Of a DNA stretch of 64,000 bases, positions 53,777 to 62,556 are shown in pieces. Below the pieces are notes generated by a model that was not told where the DNA came from, made no database searches, and saw only the letters and a list, made by a program, of their open reading frames with translations. The translations under genes were made by a program, and so were the position numbers. Positions within the stretch are counted from its first letter, which is position 1. Every line of letters begins with the position of its first letter. The stretch is taken from NCBI GenBank assembly GCA_958295495.1, contig OY282352.1, positions 1,550,001 to 1,614,000 on the forward strand. The letters are read 5' to 3'. The stretch is from an uncultured Latescibacterota bacterium (GTDB lineage: Bacteria > Latescibacterota > UBA2968 > UBA8231).

Positions 53777-54124
53777 TAGCTCAACAGATTAGCAGCCAAG
53801 GCCGCTTCCTGTTCCAAGGCTATGTCGGATAAGTTAGAGGCTTTGGAAGTGTAGTCGGGCGCGGCAGTCATGGGATGGACCTCCGGTTGGGTGAGTAGGC
53901 GCTATTGCAGCAAAAAGTATAGGATATGCACAAAAAACAAGCCACCCGTAGGGGCAACCGATCCCAAGACCTCTCTTTCCAAAAGGAAACGGCACAATGA
54001 ATCCCAACGGCCTATCGCTGCAAGCGGCGCGGTTTGACAGCCGCCGTGTGAATGCGCTCTATTCCAAGACGGAGACATAGGGGCGCGGCCCCGTGCCCGC
54101 CCGAAATAGCTATGGAGGTGTATT
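53777..54124. other. 348-bp gap: island right end and PotD leader
   Basis: Holds the right 30-bp island repeat (53843-53872) followed by what was probably the original upstream region of the GH32-like gene (CCGGAGGTCCATCCC read on the minus strand). The rest leads to the PotD-like gene; no gene or promoter was recognised. Confidence 0.6.
53843..53872 (-). repeat. 30-bp direct repeat, right copy (island boundary)
   Basis: Exact copy of the GH32 gene start (ATG plus nine codons), after which the reading diverges into the island. It still has a good ribosome-binding site (CGGAGG) upstream, as expected if this is the original promoter side. Confidence 0.9.
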
Positions 54125-55228
54125 ATGAAGAGGTATCCTAAGTTGGATAGGAAAAAGGAGCAGTACGCTGGCATTCCATCCGGGAAAATCGGCGTGCTGT
54201 GTAAGGTTGGGGCCGTCGTCATCGCGCTGACCTTCGCGGCAGGCGCAGCGCAGGCCGCGGGCAAACTTTCAATTTACCACTGGTTCGAGAACTTCCCTCA
54301 AGCACTCCTCGACAAGTTCTCTGCCGAGACCGGGATCGAGGTGACCATAGACACGTACACGTCCAACGAGGCGATGCTGGCGTCGCTCAAGGCGGGCAAA
54401 CTCGGCACCTATGACGTGGCCGTTCCAAGCGACTATATGGTGCAGATCATGATCCAAGAGGGGATGCTGGACGAGATCGGGCCGGGCGAGTTGACCAACG
54501 CCGGCAACATCGAGGCAAAGTGGATGGAGGTGTCTTACGATCCGGGCCGCAAATACTCAATCCCGTACCAATGGGGCACGACCAGTTTTGCCGTGAATCG
54601 CGATGTTTACGCCGGCGACATCAACACCACCGCCATTCTCTTTGACCCGCCCGAAGTCCTGCGCGGCAAGATCAACGTGCTCGACAGTCAGGCCGAGGTC
54701 TTGGCGATGGCGTCGCTGCATTTGGGGATCCCACAGTGCGTAGCCGACCGCGAGAAGTTGGACGCGCTCGACGCGCTCCTGCAGAACGCAAAACAGCATT
54801 GGGCCTCCTTTGGGTCGGACACTGCCAAAGACGCCTTGATCTCTGGCACTGCCGCTGCCAGCATGATCTACAACGGTCTCTCTATCCAAGCGCGTACAGC
54901 CGGGGCGAACATCGAGTACGCCTATCCAAAGGAAGGCTACGTCGCGTGGATGGATAATGTCGTTCTCCTAAAGCACGCTCCCAACCGCGAGCGTGCTATC
55001 GAGTTCATGAATTTCTTGCTGGAGCCGGAGAACATCGCGGCCGTGAGCAACTACGTACGCGCCGCCGCCGGCGTTGAGGGTGTGACCGATCTGCTCAATG
55101 AGGAACTGACCTCCTCGCCCGAATACGCGCCCCCAGCAGACGCGCCGCAAGGGACTTTCGTCGCGGTTTGCGATCAAAAAACCCAAGCGGTCTATGACGC
55201 GATCTGGGCCCAGCTAAAAAAGGAGTAG
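54125..55228 (+). CDS. Polyamine-type ABC transporter substrate-binding protein (PotD-like)
   Basis: A 367-residue periplasmic protein, after GGAGGTG. The signal region is at about residues 26-47 (VVIALTFAAGAAQAA), after an unusually long charged N-terminus. The mature part begins KLSIYHWFENFPQALLDKFSAETGIEV, then TYDVAVPSDYMVQIM and YQWGTTSFAVN, the PotD/PotF pattern. PotD proteins bind spermidine or putrescine; the ligand here is not certain. No permease or ATPase is next to it, so the rest of the transporter is elsewhere. Confidence 0.87.
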   Translation: MKRYPKLDRKKEQYAGIPSGKIGVLCKVGAVVIALTFAAGAAQAAGKLSIYHWFENFPQALLDKFSAETGIEVTIDTYTSNEAMLASLKAGKLGTYDVAVPSDYMVQIMIQEGMLDEIGPGELTNAGNIEAKWMEVSYDPGRKYSIPYQWGTTSFAVNRDVYAGDINTTAILFDPPEVLRGKINVLDSQAEVLAMASLHLGIPQCVADREKLDALDALLQNAKQHWASFGSDTAKDALISGTAAASMIYNGLSIQARTAGANIEYAYPKEGYVAWMDNVVLLKHAPNRERAIEFMNFLLEPENIAAVSNYVRAAAGVEGVTDLLNEELTSSPEYAPPADAPQGTFVAVCDQKTQAVYDAIWAQLKKE

Positions 55229-55514
55229 CCATCCCTTAAAAGGTGGGGGCGGTGCCCTCGTGCCCAGACGAGAATCAAAAGGCGGCTTGTTGCAGGTTAT
55301 CGGATCGTATGCAGACGAACCCCTCCCCCTCGTCAAAAATTCAGGGCAAACGCTTGGTGGGCGGGTATTTGGCCAAGGCGCGTCGGCCTCAAGGTTAGGA
55401 TTTGGCCCTTCAGTTGTCGATGGAAGAAAAAGTTCAAACCGAGGCGATGGTGACACACCGCTTAGGTTTTGAGTTAGTCTGGAAGAATTGATGCAGTCAG
55501 GAAGGAGAAAGAGT

Positions 55515-56213
55515 ATGAACGGCAAGCGCAGTCAGGAAGCGGGTGGGTCCGCGGTCAAACCCGAAGTGCTAGAAGCCTTTAAGGAATTTGACTCGCCGAC
55601 GATTTTCAACGCCATCGTATTAAAGTGCGGCCTGCCCAACGAAGAGTACACCAACCACCGGATCCGCTATCTGCTGCCGGAATTGGGGCCGGTCATCGGC
55701 TATGCGGTGACGGTGGAAGTAACGACCAACGACCCCGACTCCGCGGCGGTCCCTTGGGAAGGGTACTACGAGGCGATTGACGCTATGGAGGGGCCAGTGG
55801 TCGCGGTGGTCAAGGACGTGGATTCGCGTCCCGGGCGCGGGGCCAGTTTTGGCGACGGCATGGCGCGGCTGCACCAGCGGCTAGGTGCGGTGGGGGCCAT
55901 TGTCGATGGAACGGTGCGCGACTTGGCGGGGATCCGCCGGGTCGGCCTGCCGATCTTCGCCTGGGGGATGGTGCCAGGGCACGGAGTCTTTAACGCGACG
56001 CGGGTCAACGCGCCGGTCTCCGTAGGGTCGGTGCGGATTCGGCCGGGGGACCTGATCTTTGGCGATGGCGACGGATGCGTGCGCATTCCGCTGGAGTACG
56101 CCGAGGAGGTGTTGGGATTGGCGGCAGAGGTGCGGGCCAAGGAAGCAGAGATTTTTGCGTTGTACGATTCAGACGACTTTTCCCTCGCCAAGTGGCGAGA
56201 ATCCCGCAAGTAG
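55515..56213 (+). CDS. RraA-like/HMG aldolase family protein
   Basis: From ATG 55515 (preceded by GGAGAAAGAG) it has 232 residues. The RraA/HMG aldolase fold shows in FDSPTIFNAIVLKCGLP, GYAVTVEVTTND, and the active-site-like ASFGDGMARLHQRLGAVGAIVDGTVRDLAGIRRVGLPIFAWG (Arg and Asp in the GxxxDGxVRD element, about residue 135). Members are either aldolases/decarboxylases of 4-carboxy-4-hydroxy-2-oxo acids or RNase E regulators; in a catabolic context the former is likelier. It is followed 62 bp later by a PhyH gene. Confidence 0.88.
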   Translation: MNGKRSQEAGGSAVKPEVLEAFKEFDSPTIFNAIVLKCGLPNEEYTNHRIRYLLPELGPVIGYAVTVEVTTNDPDSAAVPWEGYYEAIDAMEGPVVAVVKDVDSRPGRGASFGDGMARLHQRLGAVGAIVDGTVRDLAGIRRVGLPIFAWGMVPGHGVFNATRVNAPVSVGSVRIRPGDLIFGDGDGCVRIPLEYAEEVLGLAAEVRAKEAEIFALYDSDDFSLAKWRESRK

Positions 56214-56275
56214 GGGCACCCCTCGTGGGCCCAGACGCGATCAAACCTCGGCGGTGTCGCCCAAAGGAGAACAGC

Positions 56276-57151
56276 ATGGATGCTACCACGGTAAAAATTG
56301 ATCCCAAAGAAGAAATCGGCTTTATGACGGTTGATGAGACCGATTTTGCCGCTTTTTCCCTGAGCCAGCAGATCCGCCATCTCGAAATGGAGGGCTACGT
56401 GCTCCTGCCGGATGTGCTCGACGCCGAGCACATTGCGGTGCTGAAGGCCGAGTTGCAAGACCTGCCGATGGGGCACAAGGACTACAGCGAGGCCCAAACC
56501 TTCCACCACGAACCCCAGTGCGCGAGCCGGGCGGTGGCCGAGCTGATCGGCTATCCGCCGGTCGTGGAATTCCTCAAAGCGCTAATGGGGCCGGACATCG
56601 TGTTCACGCACGGGCTTTTTACCCGCACCCTCTCCGGCTCGCCGGGCATCTCAATGCACACCGACGGCCAGCCCTATGGCTCGTCGATCTTTGGCTTCGA
56701 AGGCTCTTCGCCGCGCCTTTTGCGGGTGCTCTACTACCTCGACGACCTGCCGCCCGAGCGCGCGCCCTTCCGGCTCATCCCGCGCTCCCATCTCTCGTTT
56801 CACGCCCAAGCCAATCCGTACGTGCGCTATGTCTCGCATCCACAGGAGATTACCCTCTGCGCCAAGGCTGGTTCGGTCGTCATGATACCCGCCCTCCTCT
56901 TCCACGGCACCCATCCAAACAAGGACTTGGCCCCTCGGGAACTGATCCAATTCGGCTACCGGCCAGCTTGGGCGGGACCGGTTCAGCCGATGGAGGAGTG
57001 GGACCCGGCGTGGGTGAAAAACGCGCCGGCCGTGGCCAAACCTTTGCTCCAAAGCCGCAACACGACCGGCAAGGAGTGGAAACAGGTACACAAACCCCAA
57101 GGCATGCAGCGCGACGCACCGGGCATCAATCCAGATCGCTGGGGATCTTAG
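56276..57151 (+). CDS. Phytanoyl-CoA dioxygenase family protein (PhyH)
   Basis: From ATG 56276 behind AAAGGAGAACAGC, 291 residues, the longest PhyH here. Iron ligands are seen as HTD in ISMHTDGQPYG (about residue 128) and a distal His in PALLFHGTHPNKD (about 212), then Arg in PRELIQFGYRP. The N-terminus (IRHLEMEGYVLLPDVLDAEH) is typical. It lies between RraA-like and creatininase-like genes, all on the plus strand, a plausible pathway. Substrate not known. Confidence 0.9.
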   Translation: MDATTVKIDPKEEIGFMTVDETDFAAFSLSQQIRHLEMEGYVLLPDVLDAEHIAVLKAELQDLPMGHKDYSEAQTFHHEPQCASRAVAELIGYPPVVEFLKALMGPDIVFTHGLFTRTLSGSPGISMHTDGQPYGSSIFGFEGSSPRLLRVLYYLDDLPPERAPFRLIPRSHLSFHAQANPYVRYVSHPQEITLCAKAGSVVMIPALLFHGTHPNKDLAPRELIQFGYRPAWAGPVQPMEEWDPAWVKNAPAVAKPLLQSRNTTGKEWKQVHKPQGMQRDAPGINPDRWGS

Positions 57152-57250
57152 AAGCGTTCTTAAAATTCCGGATCCGTGGGCCGCGACCCGTCCCAACCCG
57201 CCCCTTCGGGCCGGCGGTGCGGCGACTAACCACTAACAGAGGAACACATC

Positions 57251-57985
57251 GTGAAACTAGCTGAACTCACTTGGCCCGACCTGGAGCAGGTATCCAGAGA
57301 CTCGGTAGTAGTATATCCCATAGCGGCGTTTGAGCAGCACGGGCCGCATCTGCCGTTTATAACGGACACGGCCGAGGTCGCCGCCATCGTCGAGCGTCTC
57401 GATGCGGAGATTCCCGATCAGGTCCTCTGTCTCCCGGCGCAGTGGCTGGGCTATTCTCCGCACCATCTGCGGTTTAAGGGCACGATAACGGCCCAATCAG
57501 AGACCCACATCAACATGATCGTCGATACCGTGAGCAGCATGGTCCACGCCGACTTCGACAAGATCGCCATAGTCAATGGCCACGGCGGCAATGTTCCCAA
57601 TATGAACGTCGCCCTCCAGCGGCTGATGGAGAAGTGCCCCGACGCGAAAGTCTATGGGACCTCTTGGTTTGCCTACGACGAACTGGGCCAGATCCGGGAG
57701 GCAGGGCCCCACGGTTGGGGGCACGCCGGCGAGATGGAAACTTCGGTGATGATGGCCCTGCATCCCGAGTGGGTCAAAGCAGACCGCTTGCAAAAGGACG
57801 GCCACCCGCCCCAGTCTGAGCGCGCCGCCCAAGTCGCCCGCTACCGGTGGATCCACGAATCGACCGACCAAGGCACCTACGGCGACCCCACCTTTGGGTC
57901 CGCCGAAAAGGGAGAGCGCTTCATCCGCGCCGCGGTCGAGGTATTGCTCCGCATCGTCGAGGATATAAGGAAGGGGCACTTGTAG
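57251..57985 (+). CDS. Creatininase family protein (creatinine amidohydrolase-like)
   Basis: A 244-residue metal-dependent amidohydrolase starting at GTG 57251. Metal ligands follow the family: AFEQHGPHLPFITDT (Glu, His, Asp, about residues 27-40), then VNGHGGNVPNM (His, about 117) and GHAGEMETSVMM (Glu, about 160). Family members act on creatinine or on formamide rings, for example in mycofactocin and riboflavin-related routes, so the exact reaction is open. The frame ends at 57985, 92 bp before the desaturase. Confidence 0.91.
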   Translation: MKLAELTWPDLEQVSRDSVVVYPIAAFEQHGPHLPFITDTAEVAAIVERLDAEIPDQVLCLPAQWLGYSPHHLRFKGTITAQSETHINMIVDTVSSMVHADFDKIAIVNGHGGNVPNMNVALQRLMEKCPDAKVYGTSWFAYDELGQIREAGPHGWGHAGEMETSVMMALHPEWVKADRLQKDGHPPQSERAAQVARYRWIHESTDQGTYGDPTFGSAEKGERFIRAAVEVLLRIVEDIRKGHL

Positions 57986-58077
57986 CGCGGACTCGACTTT
58001 GGATGATGGATATAACTTGCCCGGCCAGCGCCAAGTTGCGACAGTAAGGCGGGCTTTTAATAGAGGAGGATTACGAC

Positions 58078-59091
58078 ATGGAAATGACAAAGAACCAGCG
58101 CAAAATAAACTGGTATCGGTGTCCCTTGCCGCGCGCGACGCTCAATGCGCTCAACCAGCGCAGCGACTTTTGGGGGATGCTGCAAACGCTGGGGCATTTG
58201 GGTCTGCTGGCGGCGACGGCCGCTGGGGCTTGGTACGCGGCGGAGCATTGGTCCCTGCCGTGGTTGCTGCTGATCCTCTTTTTGCACGGGACGTTCTACG
58301 CTTTTTTGCTGAACGGCTTCCACGAATTGTGTCACTCCACGGTCTTCAAGAGCAAGTTCCTCAACTACTTCTTCCTGCGCGTGTTCAGCTTTCTCGGCGC
58401 GTACAACCACATCCATTTCTGGACCAGCCACACCGAGCACCACAAGTACACCCTGCACCCGCCCGACGATCTCGAAGTGGTCCTGCCGGCCCAATTGCGA
58501 TTCGTGGATTTTCTCAAGAGTGCCATTGTAAATCCGTGGGGTTTGTACGCCCGCTACAAGACGACTGGGCGGCGGGCATTTGGGAAATTAGAGGGCGAAT
58601 GGGAGCTGGCGCTCTTTCCCGAATCGGCACCGGACAAGCGGCGACGGCTCATTCGTTGGGATCGCTTCTTGCTGGTGGGACACGCCCTAATCGTAGTGGT
58701 ATCCTTGTACTTCGGCCTGTGGTTGGTGCCGGTGCTCATTACGCTGGCCCCGTTCTACGGGGGCTGGTTGCTGTTTTTGTGCAACAACACTCAGCACATC
58801 GGCTTGCAGGACGACGTGCCGGATTTTCGGCTCTGCACCCGCACGGTCATCTTGAACCCGTTTTTCCGCTTTCTCTACTGGCACATGAACTACCACATCG
58901 AGCACCACATGTACGCGGCCGTGCCGTGCTACCGGCTCGGCAAGCTGCACGCGGCCATCAAAAGCGATCTGCCGCACTGTCCGCGGGGGCTGTACGAAGC
59001 GTGGTCGGGGATCGCGGCCATCCTCAAGCGGCAAAAGGCCGAGCCAGAATACGAATACGTGCCGGAATTGCCCACTTCGGTCGCGGCTTGA
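58078..59091 (+). CDS. Fatty acid desaturase family protein
   Basis: A 337-residue integral membrane di-iron enzyme, well placed after AGAGGAGGATTACGAC. The three histidine boxes are HELCHS (about residue 83), HTEHHKY (about 120) and, near the C-terminus, NYHIEHHMYA (about 270). Hydrophobic segments lie at about 35-90 and 205-245. It could introduce double bonds or hydroxylate a lipid or carotenoid chain. The neighbours give no firm clue. Confidence 0.92.
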   Translation: MEMTKNQRKINWYRCPLPRATLNALNQRSDFWGMLQTLGHLGLLAATAAGAWYAAEHWSLPWLLLILFLHGTFYAFLLNGFHELCHSTVFKSKFLNYFFLRVFSFLGAYNHIHFWTSHTEHHKYTLHPPDDLEVVLPAQLRFVDFLKSAIVNPWGLYARYKTTGRRAFGKLEGEWELALFPESAPDKRRRLIRWDRFLLVGHALIVVVSLYFGLWLVPVLITLAPFYGGWLLFLCNNTQHIGLQDDVPDFRLCTRTVILNPFFRFLYWHMNYHIEHHMYAAVPCYRLGKLHAAIKSDLPHCPRGLYEAWSGIAAILKRQKAEPEYEYVPELPTSVAA

Positions 59092-59112
59092 CGCGGCTGG
59101 GGCGCTAAAGCA

Positions 59113-60294
59113 CTAAAACACCTCGCCCTCGTACAAGCGGCGCAAAAACTCCTCCAGTGGCCACACGTCCAAGCCATCGTAGTGGTAGGCCCGCCCGCCG
59201 GTATAGACGCCGATCATGCGCTCCACCTCAATGCCCTCCACCTTGTGCAAAGCGCGCATGGGCCGCTCCCAACCCCGGTTCCACTTTTCCGCCAACTTGA
59301 TTTCCAAACAGGCGACGTGCGGTGGCGAGGAAGCCGTGCGCTTGCGCGTTTCAATGACAAAGTCGATTTCCGCGCCAGCCGGGGTGCGGTAAAAGGCGAT
59401 GGGACGATGCTTGTTGTACACGTGGTTATAGACGCGCAATTCGTGATAGACCAAGGTCTCTAAGGCCGCGCCCAGCCACAGGCGATCGGGCGGGTCATAG
59501 GCGAGGCCGGCCGCGGCCCGGGCCACCCCGGCGTCGAACCAGTAGAACTTAGGGCGGGCCTTTTCGCGCACCTTGAGCTGAGGGCGGTAGGAGGGTAGGA
59601 AGTGGCCGAGCAAGGTGTCTTGGAGGATGGAGAAATACCCATCGACGCTGCTGCGCGGGATGGCGGCATCGCGGGCGATATTCTGGCCGTTTACTACTTG
59701 GCCGTTGAGTAGGCCAGCGACTTCGAGAAAGCGGAGAAAAGGGGGTAGCCGACGCACCAAGCCCTCTTCGCTGATTTCTTCCTTGATATACGTGTGGACG
59801 TAAGCCTGTAGCAGGTCGGCGGCGTACTGTCGGTCCACTTGCACGAGGGGCAAAAGGCCCCATTGCAGGGAGAAGTCGGCGTCGAAATCGGCACCCAACT
59901 CCCGCTGGGAAAACGGTGCCATAAAGCGGGTCAGGGCGCGTCCGCCGAGCAGGTTGACGCCGCCGCGCCGCAACGTGCGCGCCGATGAGCCGCAGAGGGC
60001 AAAGCGCCAGCGCCGCGTTTCCAGCAGGCGATGCACCTCGTCTAAGAGAGCGGGTACTTTCTGGATTTCGTCGAGCACGATCCACGACCCCGCCGCCTGA
60101 TCGCCGGCCAGCGCTTCTAGGTCATGGGGATTGCGAAATAGCTGCAGATAGAGGGCCGCGTCGAGCAGATCGAAGAAGGCGGCCTTGGGCAAGGTTTGGC
60201 GCAGCCAAGTGCTTTTGCCGATCCCGCGCGGACCAAAGAGAAAGAAGGTGCGCTCGGGCAATTTGAGCAGGCGCTCTATTGAGGAATTTTGCAC
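59113..60294 (-). CDS. AAA ATPase of the DUF4143 type
   Basis: A 393-residue protein. Walker A is GPRGIGKSTWLRQT (about residues 22-35) and Walker B is WIVLDEIQKVP (about 71-81), followed by sensor region FALCGSSARTLRRGG. The C-terminal half carries the DUF4143-like part (SYRPQLKVREKARPKFYWFDAGVARA; IDFVIETRK with a nuclease-like Glu-Ile-Lys CLEIKLAEK). Such solitary AAA/DUF4143 genes are common in many phyla, with roles unknown. Palindromic repeats lie at its 5' edge. Confidence 0.88.
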   Translation of the reverse strand: MQNSSIERLLKLPERTFFLFGPRGIGKSTWLRQTLPKAAFFDLLDAALYLQLFRNPHDLEALAGDQAAGSWIVLDEIQKVPALLDEVHRLLETRRWRFALCGSSARTLRRGGVNLLGGRALTRFMAPFSQRELGADFDADFSLQWGLLPLVQVDRQYAADLLQAYVHTYIKEEISEEGLVRRLPPFLRFLEVAGLLNGQVVNGQNIARDAAIPRSSVDGYFSILQDTLLGHFLPSYRPQLKVREKARPKFYWFDAGVARAAAGLAYDPPDRLWLGAALETLVYHELRVYNHVYNKHRPIAFYRTPAGAEIDFVIETRKRTASSPPHVACLEIKLAEKWNRGWERPMRALHKVEGIEVERMIGVYTGGRAYHYDGLDVWPLEEFLRRLYEGEVF

Positions 60295-60303
60295 ATTGCA
60301 AAT

Positions 60304-60352
60304 TTACGGAACAACCGTAAGAAAACAATGCAAATTTACGGAACAGCCGTAA
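60304..60352. promoter_or_regulatory. Paired palindromes TTACGGAACARCCGTAA (possible operators)
   Basis: TTACGG-AACAA-CCGTAA at 60304-60320 and TTACGG-AACAG-CCGTAA at 60336-60352, 32 bp apart in a directly repeated block (TGCAAATTTACGGAAC...). A degraded third copy starts near 60366. They lie between the divergent ATPase and higA genes and could be a HigA-type operator for either. Confidence 0.65.
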
Positions 60353-60447
60353 AAAAACAATGTAACTTGCGGAACAAGCGACGACAGCTCATGGTATCCG
60401 TGTGTATCTTTGACGTTATTAATGCGCCATGTTATTATGAATTTCCA

Positions 60448-60753
60448 ATGACCACAACTGCCCTGATCCACCCAGGAGAACATCTGGCCGAGATTTTGGA
60501 CGAACTCGGCATCAGCCAGTACCGTCTGGCCAAGGCGATTGGAGTGGCCCCGATACGCATCAACGAAATCGTCCACTGCCGCAGATCGATTACGGCGGAT
60601 ACGGCACTACGGATCGGACAGGCCCTAGGGACGACCCCCGAGTTCTGGCTGAACCTCCAGCGAATGTACGACCTCGACCGTGCCCGCGCCTCGACCGACA
60701 TCAGCACCATTGAGCCGCTCGTCGAATCATTCACCGCTTTGGCCAATTTCTGA
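60448..60753 (+). CDS. higA: HigA family antitoxin (orphan)
   Basis: From ATG 60448, 101 residues. IHPGEHLAEILDELGISQYRLAKAIGVAPIRINEIVHCRR is the HigA helix-turn-helix, followed by SITADTALRIGQALGTTPEFWLNLQRMYDLDRA. In a normal higBA locus the RNase toxin HigB precedes it, but no HigB ORF can be read upstream; the 153 bp there holds only the palindromic repeats. It may regulate its own transcript or the divergent ATPase gene. Confidence 0.88.
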   Translation: MTTTALIHPGEHLAEILDELGISQYRLAKAIGVAPIRINEIVHCRRSITADTALRIGQALGTTPEFWLNLQRMYDLDRARASTDISTIEPLVESFTALANF

Positions 60754-60783
60754 ATCAAGTTATTCCAATGCGGACTTGCTATG

Positions 60784-60966
60784 TCACCACTGCTGTCCCA
60801 GCGGCGTCATCACCAGTTCATCGACATTAACCCCGTGCGGACGCGCCAGCACAAAGCACCCGCTCCGCTCGCCGCGCCATAGCGCGACTTGGTGCCCGGC
60901 CGCAGCCAGCCGCCGAGCGATGGTCTCGCCAATGCCAGAACTGGCACCCGTGATAAGCGCATTCAC
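60784..60966 (-). pseudogene. Collapsed SDR gene (N- and C-terminal ends fused)
   Basis: A 60-codon frame. The start (MNALITGASSGIGETIARRL) is a full SDR cofactor motif. After about residue 32 it jumps to FVLARPHGVNVDELVMTPLG, which resembles the last 25 residues of classical YdfG-type SDRs. About 180 residues with the catalytic Ser/Tyr/Lys are gone. The frame is intact, but the product cannot be an enzyme. Confidence 0.7.
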
Positions 60967-60996
60967 CGCGAGAAATCTCCTGCCATTCAGATAAAT

Positions 60997-61305
60997 CTAC
61001 ACGCGACTTGCCCCACGAGCACCTCGCTCCGAGATGGTCTTGGTCGCACGGCAAGACTCGACGTGCCGCTTCAGATCGGCCCAGCACTCAAAGCCATACT
61101 CACGGGCAATGACCAGTTGGGCGTTTTTTAAGGAGAACTTGGTCTGAAAAATCTCCTCGTCCGTCCGCTCGGACCAATGCGTTAGGGCTTGCCTGAGCCG
61201 CTGCGCGCTGGCGGGATCGGCCGATCGGAGGCCCTTTATTAGGCTTTTGGCTTGCTTCTTGAGTTGCTCTAGGTTGGGGTTGGGCGGAAGCGCAGCAGGG
61301 GACAT
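60997..61305 (-). CDS. Small helical protein, similar to N-terminal leaders of ankyrin proteins
   Basis: From ATG 61305, 102 residues. LPPNPNLEQLKKQAKSLIKGL and NAQLVIAREYGFECWADLKRHVE is the short domain often found before ankyrin repeats or in small stand-alone proteins. No ankyrin repeats follow; there is a stop. Function unknown. Its upstream region is duplicated at 62557-62699. TTGCGAAAGGAGTGTGT precedes the start. Confidence 0.75.
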   Translation of the reverse strand: MSPAALPPNPNLEQLKKQAKSLIKGLRSADPASAQRLRQALTHWSERTDEEIFQTKFSLKNAQLVIAREYGFECWADLKRHVESCRATKTISERGARGASRV

Positions 61306-61323
61306 ACACACTCCTTTCGCAAT

Positions 61324-61472
61324 GCCTAACGTCCGCGTAGATCAGGCAGAAAAGAGCGGTATGACGAGGAAATAAACTAGGTGGGCTTGGCCCTTTTGGC
61401 GGACTAGGGGGCGCCCTTAGAGCACCTGCGTTACAATCAAAAAGAGCAAAAGAGTAATAAAACGGCGTCAAG
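61324..61472 (-). promoter_or_regulatory. Duplicated ~145-bp upstream region, copy 1
   Basis: About 85% identical to 62557-62699 in the same orientation relative to the following gene. It includes a shared block CCGCGTAGATCAGGCAG near the gene and GCCCTTTTGGCGGACTAGGG further away. It is likely a promoter region used for two different genes. Confidence 0.75.
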
Positions 61473-61524
61473 CGCATTGCCGGACGATCTATATTTCACT
61501 TTCGGTCGATCAAGTTGGCCGGCG

Positions 61525-62538
61525 CTATTCTTCTGTACCTCGTTGGGGAATCGGCAAGTTAGTGAGCAACTGGGTAATTTTCCAAGCCCCTGACCTGCGT
61601 CTCAATCCCCAAAATACATATCGATCCATACTGTGGATCGCCGAGCCTTTTTCGTGGGAGATAGAAACCGTCTCCTGCGTCAAGGCCGAGGCCGTCAGCC
61701 CGTTTTCACCTAGCTTGGTGTAAAGCACGCGCCGATCAATGGTATAGTTCGCATACGTCAACCGCTTTTCCAGCCAAGCTTCAAATTCCTCGGCGTCGCT
61801 GAATGCGATGCGCCACTTAGCTCGGTCCATCAGGTGATAGGCGTCGCAGACGACGAAGTCCTCATCAATGGCCGCCACTATGGCACCAATGTCTTTGCTC
61901 TGCCAAGCCTCGGCTTCCCGCTCCAATATCGCTGCGATTTCCGTCGCCCTCGCCGCGAGGACAGGGGCTATAGCCGTGGTATCTGCGATATTTTGGAAGA
62001 CGCTGGCGGCGAGCCAATGGTCATCGGCTTTGGTAAAGATCCACAGGCGGTACATGGCGAGGGGCCGGCTAGTACCGCTTTGCCGATCGATGACGAGACC
62101 CGAGTCCTGAGTAGCGACGATGGCCTTGTCGTTGCGGGCGAGAACGAACAACACCGTGCGGGCGAGATCGTAGCGCCGGTGCTCGAAATCAGCGGCTAGG
62201 GCTCGGGCCAAGGCCGAGCGGTCCTCGTGGATTATGGTCCAGCCGTATGGATCCGCCGAATGATGCCCCTCATAGACAACGACGTGATCGGCATAGGCTT
62301 GGATGGCTACGTCTGCATTTCCCCGACGATGGCCGGATTTTTCAGTGCTCAAAACTTGGCGGATCAGGACCGTCTCGGGCGTTTCCGCAGCCCAAGCGAT
62401 ACTCCTTAAAAAATTCAGTGCGACGAGGCATGCGATGAATTGGTTTTTTCTTACCGCCGTTCCGTTCTCTGCGGAGGCCGCGATAAAACGGGTGAGGATA
62501 GGGCTTGCAGCAGGATGGAGCCGGGGGTATCGCTGCAT
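61525..62538 (-). CDS. Secreted tandem SnoaL/NTF2-like protein
   Basis: A 337-residue protein from ATG 62538, after GGGAGACC. A hydrophobic segment (about residues 33-50, FIACLVALNFLRSIAWA) is probably a signal peptide, though placed late. It then carries two ~130-residue alpha+beta modules that look like NTF2/SnoaL folds (ADVAIQAYADHVVVYEGHH; then WQSKDIGAIVAAIDEDFVVCDAYHLM, YTKLGENGLTASALTQETVS). Such folds bind small molecules or act in polyketide-like reactions. No catalytic residues were assigned. Confidence 0.65.
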   Translation of the reverse strand: MQRYPRLHPAASPILTRFIAASAENGTAVRKNQFIACLVALNFLRSIAWAAETPETVLIRQVLSTEKSGHRRGNADVAIQAYADHVVVYEGHHSADPYGWTIIHEDRSALARALAADFEHRRYDLARTVLFVLARNDKAIVATQDSGLVIDRQSGTSRPLAMYRLWIFTKADDHWLAASVFQNIADTTAIAPVLAARATEIAAILEREAEAWQSKDIGAIVAAIDEDFVVCDAYHLMDRAKWRIAFSDAEEFEAWLEKRLTYANYTIDRRVLYTKLGENGLTASALTQETVSISHEKGSAIHSMDRYVFWGLRRRSGAWKITQLLTNLPIPQRGTEE

Positions 62539-62556
62539 CTGGTCTCCCTTCGTTGC

